Assembly: GCA_017403125.1 (NCBI GenBank) | Contig: JAFQOR010000031.1 | Coordinates: forward strand, 1-64,000 | Source: Alistipes sp. | GTDB taxonomy: Bacteria > Bacteroidota > Bacteroidia > Bacteroidales > Rikenellaceae | DNA length: 64,000 nt | Reading direction: 5' to 3' | In this document: positions 17,244 through 25,442 of the stretch, one piece after another | How positions within the stretch are numbered: position 1 is the stretch's first letter | How the letters are laid out: each line of letters opens with the position of its first letter | Made by a program: the position numbers and the translations under genes | Notes under the pieces: generated by a model | What the model saw: only the letters and a program-made list of their open reading frames with translations | Database searches by the model: none | Told to the model about the DNA's origin: nothing

Positions 17244-17606
17244 ATGACACGTCATCTTGTCATATCTACCATGAACGATTTGGTACGTATTACCCCCGAT
17301 AGTGTGATCTACATCTCGTCGGAGGGGAACTACTCCACGCTCATGTTGCGCGATGGCAACGCGCGTATAGTTACCGTCCAGCTCGGACAGATTGAGAAGA
17401 TGATAGCCGCGCAACTCGGTGCCGAGGGCAACATCTTTATCCGTATTGGCAAGAGCCTAATTATTAACCGCTCCTATATCTACTATATCAACATCTCACG
17501 ACAGCAGCTCATGCTCTCCAACGTGGAGACTTTCAGTTATACGGTTGCTGCGTCGAAAGAGGCGTTGAAGCAGTTGAAGGAGCTATTAGATAGTGAAGTT
17601 AAATAG
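17244..17606 (+). CDS. Stand-alone LytTR DNA-binding regulator
   Basis: A 120-residue protein consisting almost only of a LytTR domain: LVRITPDSVIYISSEGNYST, VTVQLGQIEKMI, FIRIGKSLIINRSYIYYIN and the final beta/helix part are the family pattern. There is no receiver or membrane domain, so the input signal is not visible; LytTR proteins bind direct repeats and usually activate transcription. The start at 17244 is set by the promoter just upstream. The next gene begins 2 nt after the stop, indicating co-transcription with a membrane-anchored protein. Paired repeats before this gene and before 18713 are likely binding sites, implying autoregulation. Confidence 0.85.
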   Translation: MTRHLVISTMNDLVRITPDSVIYISSEGNYSTLMLRDGNARIVTVQLGQIEKMIAAQLGAEGNIFIRIGKSLIINRSYIYYINISRQQLMLSNVETFSYTVAASKEALKQLKELLDSEVK

Positions 17607-17608
17607 TT

Positions 17609-18559
17609 ATGAACGAGCAAGGAGATATTCGTGACGACGAGATTCGCATCATCGGTAGTAACCTCCCCTCCGACCCGCAACCCCCAGTAAGCCGGTTGCG
17701 AAGAGTTATTGCAGGGGTCATTGTCGTGGTCGTTATTGCGGTTGTTGCAATCTTTGTTTGGGGTGGTAGAGGTGCAAGCAACGAGCCACTTTTGAGCGCA
17801 GAGGAGCAGGGTGTAGAGGAGGTTGTGATACCCGAAATCTTCGACCCTTATGATAGTGGCGATAGCGAAGATATTGTGATTCAGCCCGAGACAGGGCGCT
17901 TTGGTAGTGCGGTAGATAGTCTCGTTCGTGGTTTCTGCGAGATACGCGACATGAGCATGAACGATGTGCCGTTGCGCATCTATATTCCACACAATGCCGA
18001 TATGACGTTGCATGTGGGTAAGCTCGATAGGGAGGATAGCGCGATTATCTATGCTGCCGAGGCGTCGTTCATACGTGCCGATAACCTCGATATTCTCGGA
18101 GCCTTTGTGCTCGCGGGCGAGCCTTTGGCATGGGGACTCTCGGTGCGTGGCTACTGTTCGTCGATTGGAGGAGAGGTTAAGGTGGGTGTTGCCGATAACT
18201 CTCCCCTATTTGAGGAGGCGATAGAGAGGGGTGGATACTTCTTCCGACAGTATGGACTCGTGGACGAGGGGGTGTTGGTCGAGAATGAGCCGAAGAATAA
18301 GTCCATAAGACGTGCTATATGTGAGCGCCGAGGTGAGATATTCATGGTCGAGAGCCTCAACAAGGAGTCTTTCCACGACTTTGCGCAGGCGTTGGTGGAT
18401 TTGGATATAGATAATGCAGTAAATCTGCCGGGTAGCGAGGCCTATGGTTGGGCTGTCGATGGCGACGACGAGGTGCACGAGTTCGGTACACCAAACTTCT
18501 ATACAGGGCGTGGCAAAATGCCTAAAAATACGAACTATATTGTATGGCGCCGCCGATAG
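17609..18559 (+). CDS. Membrane-anchored protein with phosphodiester-glycosidase-like (NAGPA/DUF2233) domain
   Basis: A 316-residue protein with a single N-terminal membrane anchor (VIAGVIVVVVIAVVAIFVW, about residues 33-51), an acidic linker, and a periplasmic domain of about 200 residues. Toward the end, SIRRAICERRGEIFMVES, then FAQALVDLDIDNAVNLPG resembles the NAGPA/DUF2233 fold (usual form R-A-x-G...ELA..LxxLG...NLDGG), but the Asp-Gly-Gly is replaced by Pro-Gly-Ser. The match is tentative and catalytic residues may have changed. It is translationally close to the LytTR gene and ends at a terminator, so it may transmit an envelope signal to the regulator; that is inference. Confidence 0.6.
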   Translation: MNEQGDIRDDEIRIIGSNLPSDPQPPVSRLRRVIAGVIVVVVIAVVAIFVWGGRGASNEPLLSAEEQGVEEVVIPEIFDPYDSGDSEDIVIQPETGRFGSAVDSLVRGFCEIRDMSMNDVPLRIYIPHNADMTLHVGKLDREDSAIIYAAEASFIRADNLDILGAFVLAGEPLAWGLSVRGYCSSIGGEVKVGVADNSPLFEEAIERGGYFFRQYGLVDEGVLVENEPKNKSIRRAICERRGEIFMVESLNKESFHDFAQALVDLDIDNAVNLPGSEAYGWAVDGDDEVHEFGTPNFYTGRGKMPKNTNYIVWRRR

Positions 18560-18590
18560 CTCTTTGGTTGAAATTGCTTAATACGGATAG

Positions 18591-18621
18591 TTTCGTACAA
18601 CACACATAACACTTCATACAG
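18591..18621 (+). promoter_or_regulatory. Putative LytTR operator before the 18713 operon
   Basis: TTTCGTACAA (18591-18600) and CTTCATACAG (18612-18621) are 21 bp apart and end 15 nt before the -33 box at 18637, the same geometry as at 17149-17179. The second copy is weaker (7 of 10 matching) and overlaps the terminator stem. Confidence 0.5.
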
Positions 18622-18648
18622 CCAAGCAGAAAATGCTTGGCTTTTTTT
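18621..18648 (+). terminator. Terminator of the LytTR transcript
   Basis: Stem GCCAAGCA (18621-18628) with TGCTTGGC (18634-18641), 5-nt loop and seven T. Confidence 0.85.
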
Positions 18649-18667
18649 ATGCCCGATGATATATTTG
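18637..18667 (+). promoter_or_regulatory. Promoter of the 18713 operon
   Basis: TTG (18637-18639) and TATATTTG (18660-18667), 20 nt apart. The -33 box lies inside the terminator stem of the preceding transcript. Confidence 0.65.
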
Positions 18668-18712
18668 TATCCGTAGAATCATCTATATAAGAAACCAAAA
18701 CCAATAAATAGT

Positions 18713-19699
18713 ATGCTGAAAACAACAACCCTTATCGGTGGGCTCTTTGCTACGCTGCTGTGCTGTGCTGCCCACCTGAACCTGCCTCCGGAGCAGGTTG
18801 TTGTGCGCCACGAAGCGCATGACGAGCCCAAGAACTCTATCTATCATTGGATGACGACGTTCTCGCCTACGCAGCAGGTGCTGGACTTCGTTGCGGAGCA
18901 CAACATCGAGCGCATCTACATGAGGATGTTCGATGTGGATCTAATCTACAACGAAAACACCGGCGAGAGCAATATCGAGCCTGTTGCTACAATCATGTTC
19001 AAGGGCGAGGTGCCTTCGGGCGTGGAGATAGTGCCCACGACCTACATCACCTACGAGGCTCTTACAAGTCTTCGCTATCACGAGGAGGAGTATGCCGAGT
19101 TGATTGTCGAGCGCATCCTTGCCATGGCAAACTACAACAACTGTGGCGAGATAGGTGAGGTGCAGTTCGATTGCGATTGGACCGAAAACACCCGAAAGAC
19201 CTATTTCAAACTCTTGGAGCATGCAAGAGGACTACTTCAAGAGTATGGCATAACGCTCTCGGCAACCATCCGTCTGCATCAACTCGACGAGGAGGCGCCT
19301 CCTGTCGAACGAGGTGTGCTTATGCTCTACAATACGGGTAACTTCCGCGACATCGAGACCGAGAACTCGATTCTCGACGTAAGCGACGTTAAGCCCTACC
19401 TACGTGTCAAGGGCTACCCTCTGCCGCTCGACTATGCCTATCCGACCTATGGGTGGAGCGTATCGTTCTATGACGGCGAGTTTGATAGCCTTGTAGCCGG
19501 TACGGAGTATGAGCCGCAATTCTCTTTGGAGCATGTACGCCATGAGCGTCCTTCGGTGGCTACAATCCTCGAAGTTAAGCGTATGACAGAGGAGGCTCTG
19601 GGCAAACCATATCAAAGCAATATACTATATCATCTCGATGAATCACAACTTAAATACTACTCTAACGATGAAATCACTGAAATACTCTCTCGCGATTAG
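18713..19699 (+). CDS. Exported protein, possible TIM-barrel (DUF3142-like)
   Basis: A 328-residue protein with a signal peptide ending LLCCAA, possibly a lipobox. The sequence FVAEHNIERIYMRMFDVD, EIGEVQFDCDWTENTRKTYF, YGITLSATIRLHQLD and GVLMLYNTGNFRD alternates strands and helices as in TIM-barrel proteins; the order (an FDCDW strand followed by a simple IRLHQL strand) recalls DUF3142. No catalytic residues can be assigned. The following gene's start lies inside its 3' end (32-nt overlap), so the two are translationally coupled. A LytTR-type site precedes its promoter. Confidence 0.65.
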   Translation: MLKTTTLIGGLFATLLCCAAHLNLPPEQVVVRHEAHDEPKNSIYHWMTTFSPTQQVLDFVAEHNIERIYMRMFDVDLIYNENTGESNIEPVATIMFKGEVPSGVEIVPTTYITYEALTSLRYHEEEYAELIVERILAMANYNNCGEIGEVQFDCDWTENTRKTYFKLLEHARGLLQEYGITLSATIRLHQLDEEAPPVERGVLMLYNTGNFRDIETENSILDVSDVKPYLRVKGYPLPLDYAYPTYGWSVSFYDGEFDSLVAGTEYEPQFSLEHVRHERPSVATILEVKRMTEEALGKPYQSNILYHLDESQLKYYSNDEITEILSRD

Positions 19700-21845
19700 C
19701 ATGGCTCTTGGCGCTTTTGTCCACGAGGCCGAGGCATGCGGCTATACGACATATCTGCCCGCTGGCTACTACATGTATCGTGTGGTGGATGACACTCTGC
19801 CCGCGCATGATATCTCCTTCGCCGAGGAGAACTGCCTGCAATGGCAGCAACTCACCTCCGAGGAGATTCCTCTGGATCATATCCATCAAGTGGTATATGA
19901 CATGCCGTTGTGGCAGTTTATGATGCTGTACGATGATTCAGCTGGCTACTTTTGGACCGACAACCACTTTGAGCAGTATATTAAGTATCACGACCGTGAG
20001 GTTATGGACTTTTTGTTGTTGGCAAAGCTCAACGAGGAGCTGCGTGCCGCACACTCTTCGCCGTGGTACTACCCCTCGATGCGCGTCGAGAAGTATGGAT
20101 ATACGTTGGAGCTTATTGCCGAGATAGCCGTGGAGTCCGATGCCCCACGTATGCGCGACCGCTATCTGCTGCAAGCCATACGTGCGCTCTTTACGCTCGG
20201 ACGCTACGACGAGTGCATGAAACTATGGACGGAGGAGGCAGAGAAGCTGCCAAAGGATAATGTCATGCGCAAGCTAATACTGCCCTACATAGCGGGTGTC
20301 GAGTGTCGCTTGGGTAACTATGAGTCTGCCATGGAGTTCTATGCGAAGATAGGCGACATCGACTCTATGTTCATGTGCGCTCGCATGGGTGGTTATGTGT
20401 TGAGCATGGCTGATGCCATAGCTATCGCATATCGCAACTGCCCCGATAATCCACGCATTATCGAGAAGTTGCAACGCTATGTGCGTGATGGTGAGAACAC
20501 CTATCGTGGGTATGGTTTGGAAGAAGAGCCGCGACGCCTCGACCCCGAGCGCCGACGTATGCGCAACTACGCCATAGAGTTTGCCTCGGCCGAGGATGCC
20601 CAGCATCCGGCGATGTGGTACTATACGGCAGCCATGCTCTATGATATGGATAACGAGCCCGAGGAGGCGGATAAGATGCTTGCGTTGGCAGAGCAGAGCG
20701 AGGGTAGCGACTTTATACACGAGTCGATAAAGGTGCTGCGCATAAATGTCGATGCCCGCCTAAAACCCTATGATCGCGCCTACGATAAGCTCCTGTTCGA
20801 GCAGCTACAATGGTTGGATGCGAAGATTCGCGAAAATATCGACGAGGATGTGATCGAGACTACGGCTTCTGACGGAAATTTGGACCGTTGCGTGAGCTAC
20901 TACTATTGGAACGATATGATGCGTCGCATCCTGTTGGCAGAGGTGTGCCCGCGTATGATTGATAGAGGTCGGGGCGCACGAGCTTTGCAGCTTGCAAATA
21001 TGGCAGATAACTATCTGCGCTCGCTGGTGGGCTATATCAGTGAGTATGTGTGTTCAAAGGGCACGAACTACTGCGAAGACTACGAGACCATGACTTTGGA
21101 GGAGTATCGTCATAGCTCCGAATTGCATAACTACATCGACTTCTCGAACGACTTCTTTGACATGGCTGATGTCATCGACATCGAGGAGCTGGTGAAGTAT
21201 GCCGATGTGTTGGAGCATCCGAAGGGCAAGTTCGACGAGTTCCTGAACGCGCGTGGTTATACCGACATGGACTACATCTACGATATCATCGGTACGCGCT
21301 ATCTGCGCACTATGCAGTACGCCAAGGCCGAGGAGTATTTTCAGTGCATGAACTCGGGCTATGGCTACCGCCTAAACGTAAGACTCTATAACAACCCATT
21401 CGAGATTGAGCCTACTCCATACTATGCCTATGGCGCCGATTTCCGCTATCACTTCGCTCGCGAGATGGCATTCATGGAGCGCTATATTGCCACGATGGAG
21501 GATAGCAACCGCAAGGCTTGGATGATGTTGCGCTATGCTATCGGCATGCGTAACTCGTTTATGGAGTGTTGGCCGCTGACACAATATAGCTATGGCTATG
21601 TCGGTCATCGACGATGTAGCGGATGGTGGTACAGCAAGGAGGCGAAGGAGTCTATTAAGCATGCCAACAACCTTATAGCCGAGGCAATAGCGACCTTCAC
21701 CGACGACGAGATGGCGGCATGTGTGCAGTATGAGTTGTCGAACTTCAAGACGGTGGCAACATCGTATCGCCACACCCGATATGGACAGATTGTATTGAGT
21801 TCGTGTGATAGACTGCGTGACTATCGCCGCGAATTTGTGAAGTAG
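19668..21845 (+). CDS. Large exported helical-repeat protein of unknown function
   Basis: A 725-residue protein with an N-terminal signal peptide (SLAISMALGAFVHEAEA), cleaved before CGYTTYLPAGYYMYRV. The body is helix-rich with TPR/SEL1-like stretches, e.g. LLQAIRALFTLGRYDECMKL and CRLGNYESAMEFYAKIGDID, and later MQYAKAEEYFQCMNSG. Aromatic and acidic residues are frequent. The ATG at 19668 is preferred to 19638 because the signal peptide follows it directly. The protein is not recognised beyond the repeats; with the upstream barrel-like gene it forms a coupled pair probably acting together in the envelope. Confidence 0.7.
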   Translation: MKSLKYSLAISMALGAFVHEAEACGYTTYLPAGYYMYRVVDDTLPAHDISFAEENCLQWQQLTSEEIPLDHIHQVVYDMPLWQFMMLYDDSAGYFWTDNHFEQYIKYHDREVMDFLLLAKLNEELRAAHSSPWYYPSMRVEKYGYTLELIAEIAVESDAPRMRDRYLLQAIRALFTLGRYDECMKLWTEEAEKLPKDNVMRKLILPYIAGVECRLGNYESAMEFYAKIGDIDSMFMCARMGGYVLSMADAIAIAYRNCPDNPRIIEKLQRYVRDGENTYRGYGLEEEPRRLDPERRRMRNYAIEFASAEDAQHPAMWYYTAAMLYDMDNEPEEADKMLALAEQSEGSDFIHESIKVLRINVDARLKPYDRAYDKLLFEQLQWLDAKIRENIDEDVIETTASDGNLDRCVSYYYWNDMMRRILLAEVCPRMIDRGRGARALQLANMADNYLRSLVGYISEYVCSKGTNYCEDYETMTLEEYRHSSELHNYIDFSNDFFDMADVIDIEELVKYADVLEHPKGKFDEFLNARGYTDMDYIYDIIGTRYLRTMQYAKAEEYFQCMNSGYGYRLNVRLYNNPFEIEPTPYYAYGADFRYHFAREMAFMERYIATMEDSNRKAWMMLRYAIGMRNSFMECWPLTQYSYGYVGHRRCSGWWYSKEAKESIKHANNLIAEAIATFTDDEMAACVQYELSNFKTVATSYRHTRYGQIVLSSCDRLRDYRREFVK

Positions 21846-21920
21846 GTGCTTGTTCGAAAACGATGGCGACGCCCCAACATTCGGAGCGTCGCCATTGTTT
21901 TCGTTGTTTATGTGCCTCGA

Positions 21921-23408
21921 CTACATTTTATGGATGTTCTGGATGCCGAGATCCCGAACCTTCTCCAAAAGTTCCTCGTTGTTGTCCGATACGACCAACA
22001 GCTTATCGCCCGTAAGCAGCTGTGTATAACCCTTTGGCACGAAGTAGTTGGTGTCGCGACATACCATCACAACCAACGTGTTGCCCGGAAGATGTATATC
22101 TTTGAGCGTGTCGCCACCCTTTAACATCTCCTTATTTACCTCAATTTCGGAGAACTCGCTACGTATATGGTCGGGTACGGTGAGCTTGAAGGTCTGCTCC
22201 GGCTCTTCATATGCCAAGCCGAGCCAGTTTGCCATGGCGCTCACGGTGGTACCCTGAATCAAGAGCGAGATGATGGTTACGAGGAACACGACGTTGAAGA
22301 TATAGTCGGCATTAGCCACATCGTGCGATATGGGGTATAGTGCGAAGATGATGGGCACAGCACCACGCAGACCCACCCACGATACGTAGAGGCGAGCCTT
22401 GGTCGAAAAGGTGCGGAAGGGGGCCATACATGCGATGGTCGATATGGGGCGAGCGATAAATATCATGAAGATACCTACGGCACAACCCATGAACAGTACG
22501 TCGGGGTTAAGTAGCTCGTCGATATCGACCAACAGACCGAGGGCGAGGAAGAGGATTATCTGCAACAGCCACGTGAAACTGTCGAAGAACGTGGTAAGCA
22601 TGTTGCGATAGACGATGCGGAAGTTGCCCACAACCAAACCTGCGATATAGACGGCGAGATAGCCGTTGCCGTAGGCAAGTGTTGTGAACGAGTAGGTGAA
22701 GAAGGCACAAGCCAACAGCAATACCGAGTAGAGCGAGGGGTTGCTACGGATATTTATGTGGTTGAGCACCCACACCGTAGCTCGACCAAAGCCGTAGCCA
22801 AGCGTTACGCCAATGACCATCTGAATGACGAACATGCGTATCGATGGCCACCAATCTATGTTGCCTCCTTCGGAGATTATGCTCACGAGCATCGCCGTAA
22901 GGATGTATGCCATAGGGTCGTTACTACCACTCTCCAACTCCAACAGCGGACGAAGGTTTTGTCGCAATCCCTGCTTCTTGCTTCGAAGAATCGAGAATAC
23001 GGATGCCGAGTCGGTTGATGACATGGTGGCTGCCAAAAGTAGTGCCATGGGGAATGATATCACCACACCCACGTAAGGAGATATGAGGTAGATGAACGAT
23101 GCTACAATCAGTGCGGTGAGTATTACGCCGAATGTCGCCATGACGATTCCCGGACCGAGCACCGGACGTATTTCGGAAAACTTGGTGTCCATACCTCCCG
23201 AGAAGAGGATGATACACATGGCAACCATACCGATAAATTGAGCAAAATCGTATGATTCGAACGATACGAAGTCGTTGTAACCAAAGAGCATACCCACGCC
23301 CAAGAACAGAAGCAGGGTGGGGGCACCAAAGCGATATGCTGCCTTACCGGCAAGAACTGCCGTAAAGAGCAAAAGGGCTCCTACAAGCAAAAAGTTTTCG
23401 TTTAGCAT
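21921..23408 (-). CDS. K+/H+ antiporter of the CPA1 type with RCK_C domain
   Basis: A 495-residue inner-membrane cation/proton antiporter. About twelve hydrophobic segments span residues 1-390, with FGAPTLLLFLGVGML, FSGGMDTKFSEIRP, ATMSSTDSASVFSIL, and LELESGSNDPMAYIL, whose Asn-Asp lies at the ion site. A cytoplasmic C-terminal TrkA_C/RCK_C domain (about 405-490) includes LPGNTLVVMVCRD and QLLTGDKLLVVSDN and is likely to sense nucleotides or K+. This architecture is that of NhaP2/CvrA-like K+ antiporters. The gene is convergent with the helical-repeat gene and appears monocistronic. Confidence 0.88.
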   Translation of the reverse strand: MLNENFLLVGALLLFTAVLAGKAAYRFGAPTLLLFLGVGMLFGYNDFVSFESYDFAQFIGMVAMCIILFSGGMDTKFSEIRPVLGPGIVMATFGVILTALIVASFIYLISPYVGVVISFPMALLLAATMSSTDSASVFSILRSKKQGLRQNLRPLLELESGSNDPMAYILTAMLVSIISEGGNIDWWPSIRMFVIQMVIGVTLGYGFGRATVWVLNHINIRSNPSLYSVLLLACAFFTYSFTTLAYGNGYLAVYIAGLVVGNFRIVYRNMLTTFFDSFTWLLQIILFLALGLLVDIDELLNPDVLFMGCAVGIFMIFIARPISTIACMAPFRTFSTKARLYVSWVGLRGAVPIIFALYPISHDVANADYIFNVVFLVTIISLLIQGTTVSAMANWLGLAYEEPEQTFKLTVPDHIRSEFSEIEVNKEMLKGGDTLKDIHLPGNTLVVMVCRDTNYFVPKGYTQLLTGDKLLVVSDNNEELLEKVRDLGIQNIHKM

Positions 23409-23516
23409 CTATCAACAGTTTTTAATATTTTATTCAAATTGTCATCTCCCCACATCTCCTCAATCCATCTCGTCGGTCTAACCTTAATATCCCTCTCTCC
23501 TCCTGCCTGCTTGGGA

Positions 23517-24017
23517 CTACTTGCGCTCTATGATTCGCGGGGCAAGTAGCTCTCGGTTGCCATCCTCGGCATACTCATACACCGCATACATCGTTGTCTT
23601 GCCTCCCGGCGTGCGATACTCCGCCAGAGTTATGGCTGCGATATTGGTCGTAGGCAGTTGATCTATGGCCTCGGTGTCGCCACGCTCAATGGCCTTCATC
23701 AGCGACGAAAGCAGTACGCGGTCGTAGTAGCGTTCGCGATAGCTCATATAGCGACCTGCCTTAACATCATAGGGCGCTGTTGCAGATCCGAAGATGCGTA
23801 TTGCGAGCATAATAGCTCCAACGAGTGTTCCACTAATACCTGCAACCATGAGCGACATGGCAATGCTGCCGCCAAGATCCATATCTGCAACATGGGGAAG
23901 AGTGCAAAGAACGATGCCCAGAATGGTCGTCATGACGGGCTTGATTATGGGGCGGCGACGCTCTACAAAAGCATCACCGGGCAAGGCACAAAGTGCCCTG
24001 CAAAGATTGTGTTTCAT
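23517..24017 (-). CDS. Small membrane protein of unknown function
   Basis: A 166-residue protein. Two hydrophobic segments (VMTTILGIVLCTLPHVA and IAMSLMVAGISGTLVGAIMLAIRI) are followed by a soluble domain with SYRERYYDRVLLSSLMKAIERGD and a strand-rich end. It is not recognised. Base and codon use match neighbours, and the ATG has a normal amino-acid context. It is 108 nt upstream of the antiporter in the same direction; a functional link is not shown. Confidence 0.65.
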   Translation of the reverse strand: MKHNLCRALCALPGDAFVERRRPIIKPVMTTILGIVLCTLPHVADMDLGGSIAMSLMVAGISGTLVGAIMLAIRIFGSATAPYDVKAGRYMSYRERYYDRVLLSSLMKAIERGDTEAIDQLPTTNIAAITLAEYRTPGGKTTMYAVYEYAEDGNRELLAPRIIERK

Positions 24018-24097
24018 AAAATAAAGTATAAAATTTAGTGTTAGAAAATAAAGTGTTTAGAGGCGTGATGCCTCCGTGCTAAAATCATATCTAACAG

Positions 24098-24505
24098 CTA
24101 AATACGAAGTCTCGACTCGCGATTCAGGTAGAGTAATCGCGGGTGAGTGCGGAACAATATTTTATGGTTATACAATCCGTGTCGTGATGAGGCCACAGCA
24201 GAGTCTATCGAGCGTATTGCGGCAAGCACAATCTCGTGTCGCGATGTCGAGCGTAGATGCCATGTCGAGGTGCGCATTATGGGGGTTACGCTTCCGCTCT
24301 GTGACGAGCACTGCGTGGCAACCGAGCTTATCGAGCTTAGGTTGTCGATTGTCGCGTCGCTCTGCTTCGTGTCGTGGTTGTTGGCATCGCATATCGAACG
24401 AGACTGGTTGATGTGAGTGTCGAGAGCATAGAGCCTATCGGTGGTGGCAAAAAGCATCACTACCAAGAGGACTATCATGCGCGATATGTTGCGAGCCTTA
24501 ATCAC
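24098..24505 (-). CDS. Possible small exported protein overlapping the tonB-like stop
   Basis: A 135-residue reading frame beginning at a GTG that overlaps the TGA of the preceding gene (GTGA), which would permit coupled translation. The N terminus has a plausible signal peptide (MIVLLVVMLFATTDRLYA), but the rest (Ser/Arg-rich, no pattern) looks unlike a folded protein and a frame of similar length lies on the other strand. It may be a remnant or non-coding. Confidence 0.35.
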   Translation of the reverse strand: MIKARNISRMIVLLVVMLFATTDRLYALDTHINQSRSICDANNHDTKQSDATIDNLSSISSVATQCSSQSGSVTPIMRTSTWHLRSTSRHEIVLAAIRSIDSAVASSRHGLYNHKILFRTHPRLLYLNRESRLRI

Positions 24506-25332
24506 TGTGCTATAAAGGTGTAAGTTATTGTGCCGCGCTGCTGCTCGGGCGCTGTGCTATCGATGTTGAAGTGTGTCTTGCGGTCGCGAGCTGCGGCAAG
24601 TGCTATGGCGTCGAGCTTCGAGTTTGTCGAGCTTATGACGCGTGCCGAGAGAATATCGCCATTGCGGTTTATAATGACCTCCACGACAACCTCTCCCGCG
24701 CCCTCGGCGCGATATGCCGGCTCGTAGAGGTTGCGATGATGGCGTATAGGGCTCCTAAATTCGTAGGCTATGGTCACCCTGCCCGAGAATTTGCCATGCT
24801 CCTTACCCTTGCTGCCACCTCCACTACCTTCGGCACCGGAACCATCGCCATTCTCGGTACGGAAACCGCTCTGGTACTCGTTGTAATTCGTCGCTTTGTC
24901 CGAGGCAATCTTCCCCATAAGCGCCTGTGTCTCGGCGTCGAGCGACGATAGACCCTCGTTGCTGCCCTCGCTGTCGGAGGCGTCGTTCGAGATTAGATTC
25001 TGCACCTTTACCTGCTCCATGCGCTCCTCTAACTCCTGCATGCGGTCGGGCTGTGGTTGAGGTTGCTCACTCTGGTTAGACGCCTGCTCCGGGACAATCT
25101 CTATCTGGTACTCCATGGGAACTATCTTGACATGATAGCGCGATATGGCGAGTGCTCCTGCCGACACCACAAATACGGCTACGACAGCACAGATGCCTAC
25201 CAAATGGTCATAGAGCCACTCTCCCAAATCCTTCGAGCGACTCTGCTCGATGTAGGATGTGGAGCGACGCTGACCCATGCCCGCCCTCTGTTCTACGCCT
25301 CTTGGTCGGTTATTTCTCGGCTCTTTACTCAT
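24502..25332 (-). CDS. TonB-like energy transducer
   Basis: A 276-residue protein of TonB plan: cytoplasmic start, one membrane anchor (LVGICAVVAVFVVSAGALAI, about residues 42-61), a periplasmic Gln/Pro and acidic linker with a coiled-coil-like part (MQELEERMEQVKVQNL), a Gly-rich stretch, and a C-terminal TonB domain with GAGEVVVEVIINRNGDILSA and LDAIALAAARDRKTHF. TonB carries proton-motive force energy to outer-membrane transporters. The longer frame starts at 25416, but the ATG at 25332 follows a -7-like box TACTTTTG (25354-25361, minus). No ExbB/ExbD is nearby. It is divergent from lpxC. Confidence 0.8.
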   Translation of the reverse strand: MSKEPRNNRPRGVEQRAGMGQRRSTSYIEQSRSKDLGEWLYDHLVGICAVVAVFVVSAGALAISRYHVKIVPMEYQIEIVPEQASNQSEQPQPQPDRMQELEERMEQVKVQNLISNDASDSEGSNEGLSSLDAETQALMGKIASDKATNYNEYQSGFRTENGDGSGAEGSGGGSKGKEHGKFSGRVTIAYEFRSPIRHHRNLYEPAYRAEGAGEVVVEVIINRNGDILSARVISSTNSKLDAIALAAARDRKTHFNIDSTAPEQQRGTITYTFIAQ

Positions 25333-25442
25333 CTCGTACTCAAATATTCCGAGCAAAAGTAGTAAATTTTTAATATTTTTCATACCTTTGTCACGATTAT
25401 TATGGAATATTTCCAAGTTGTAACCCGAAAAACAAATTGGAC

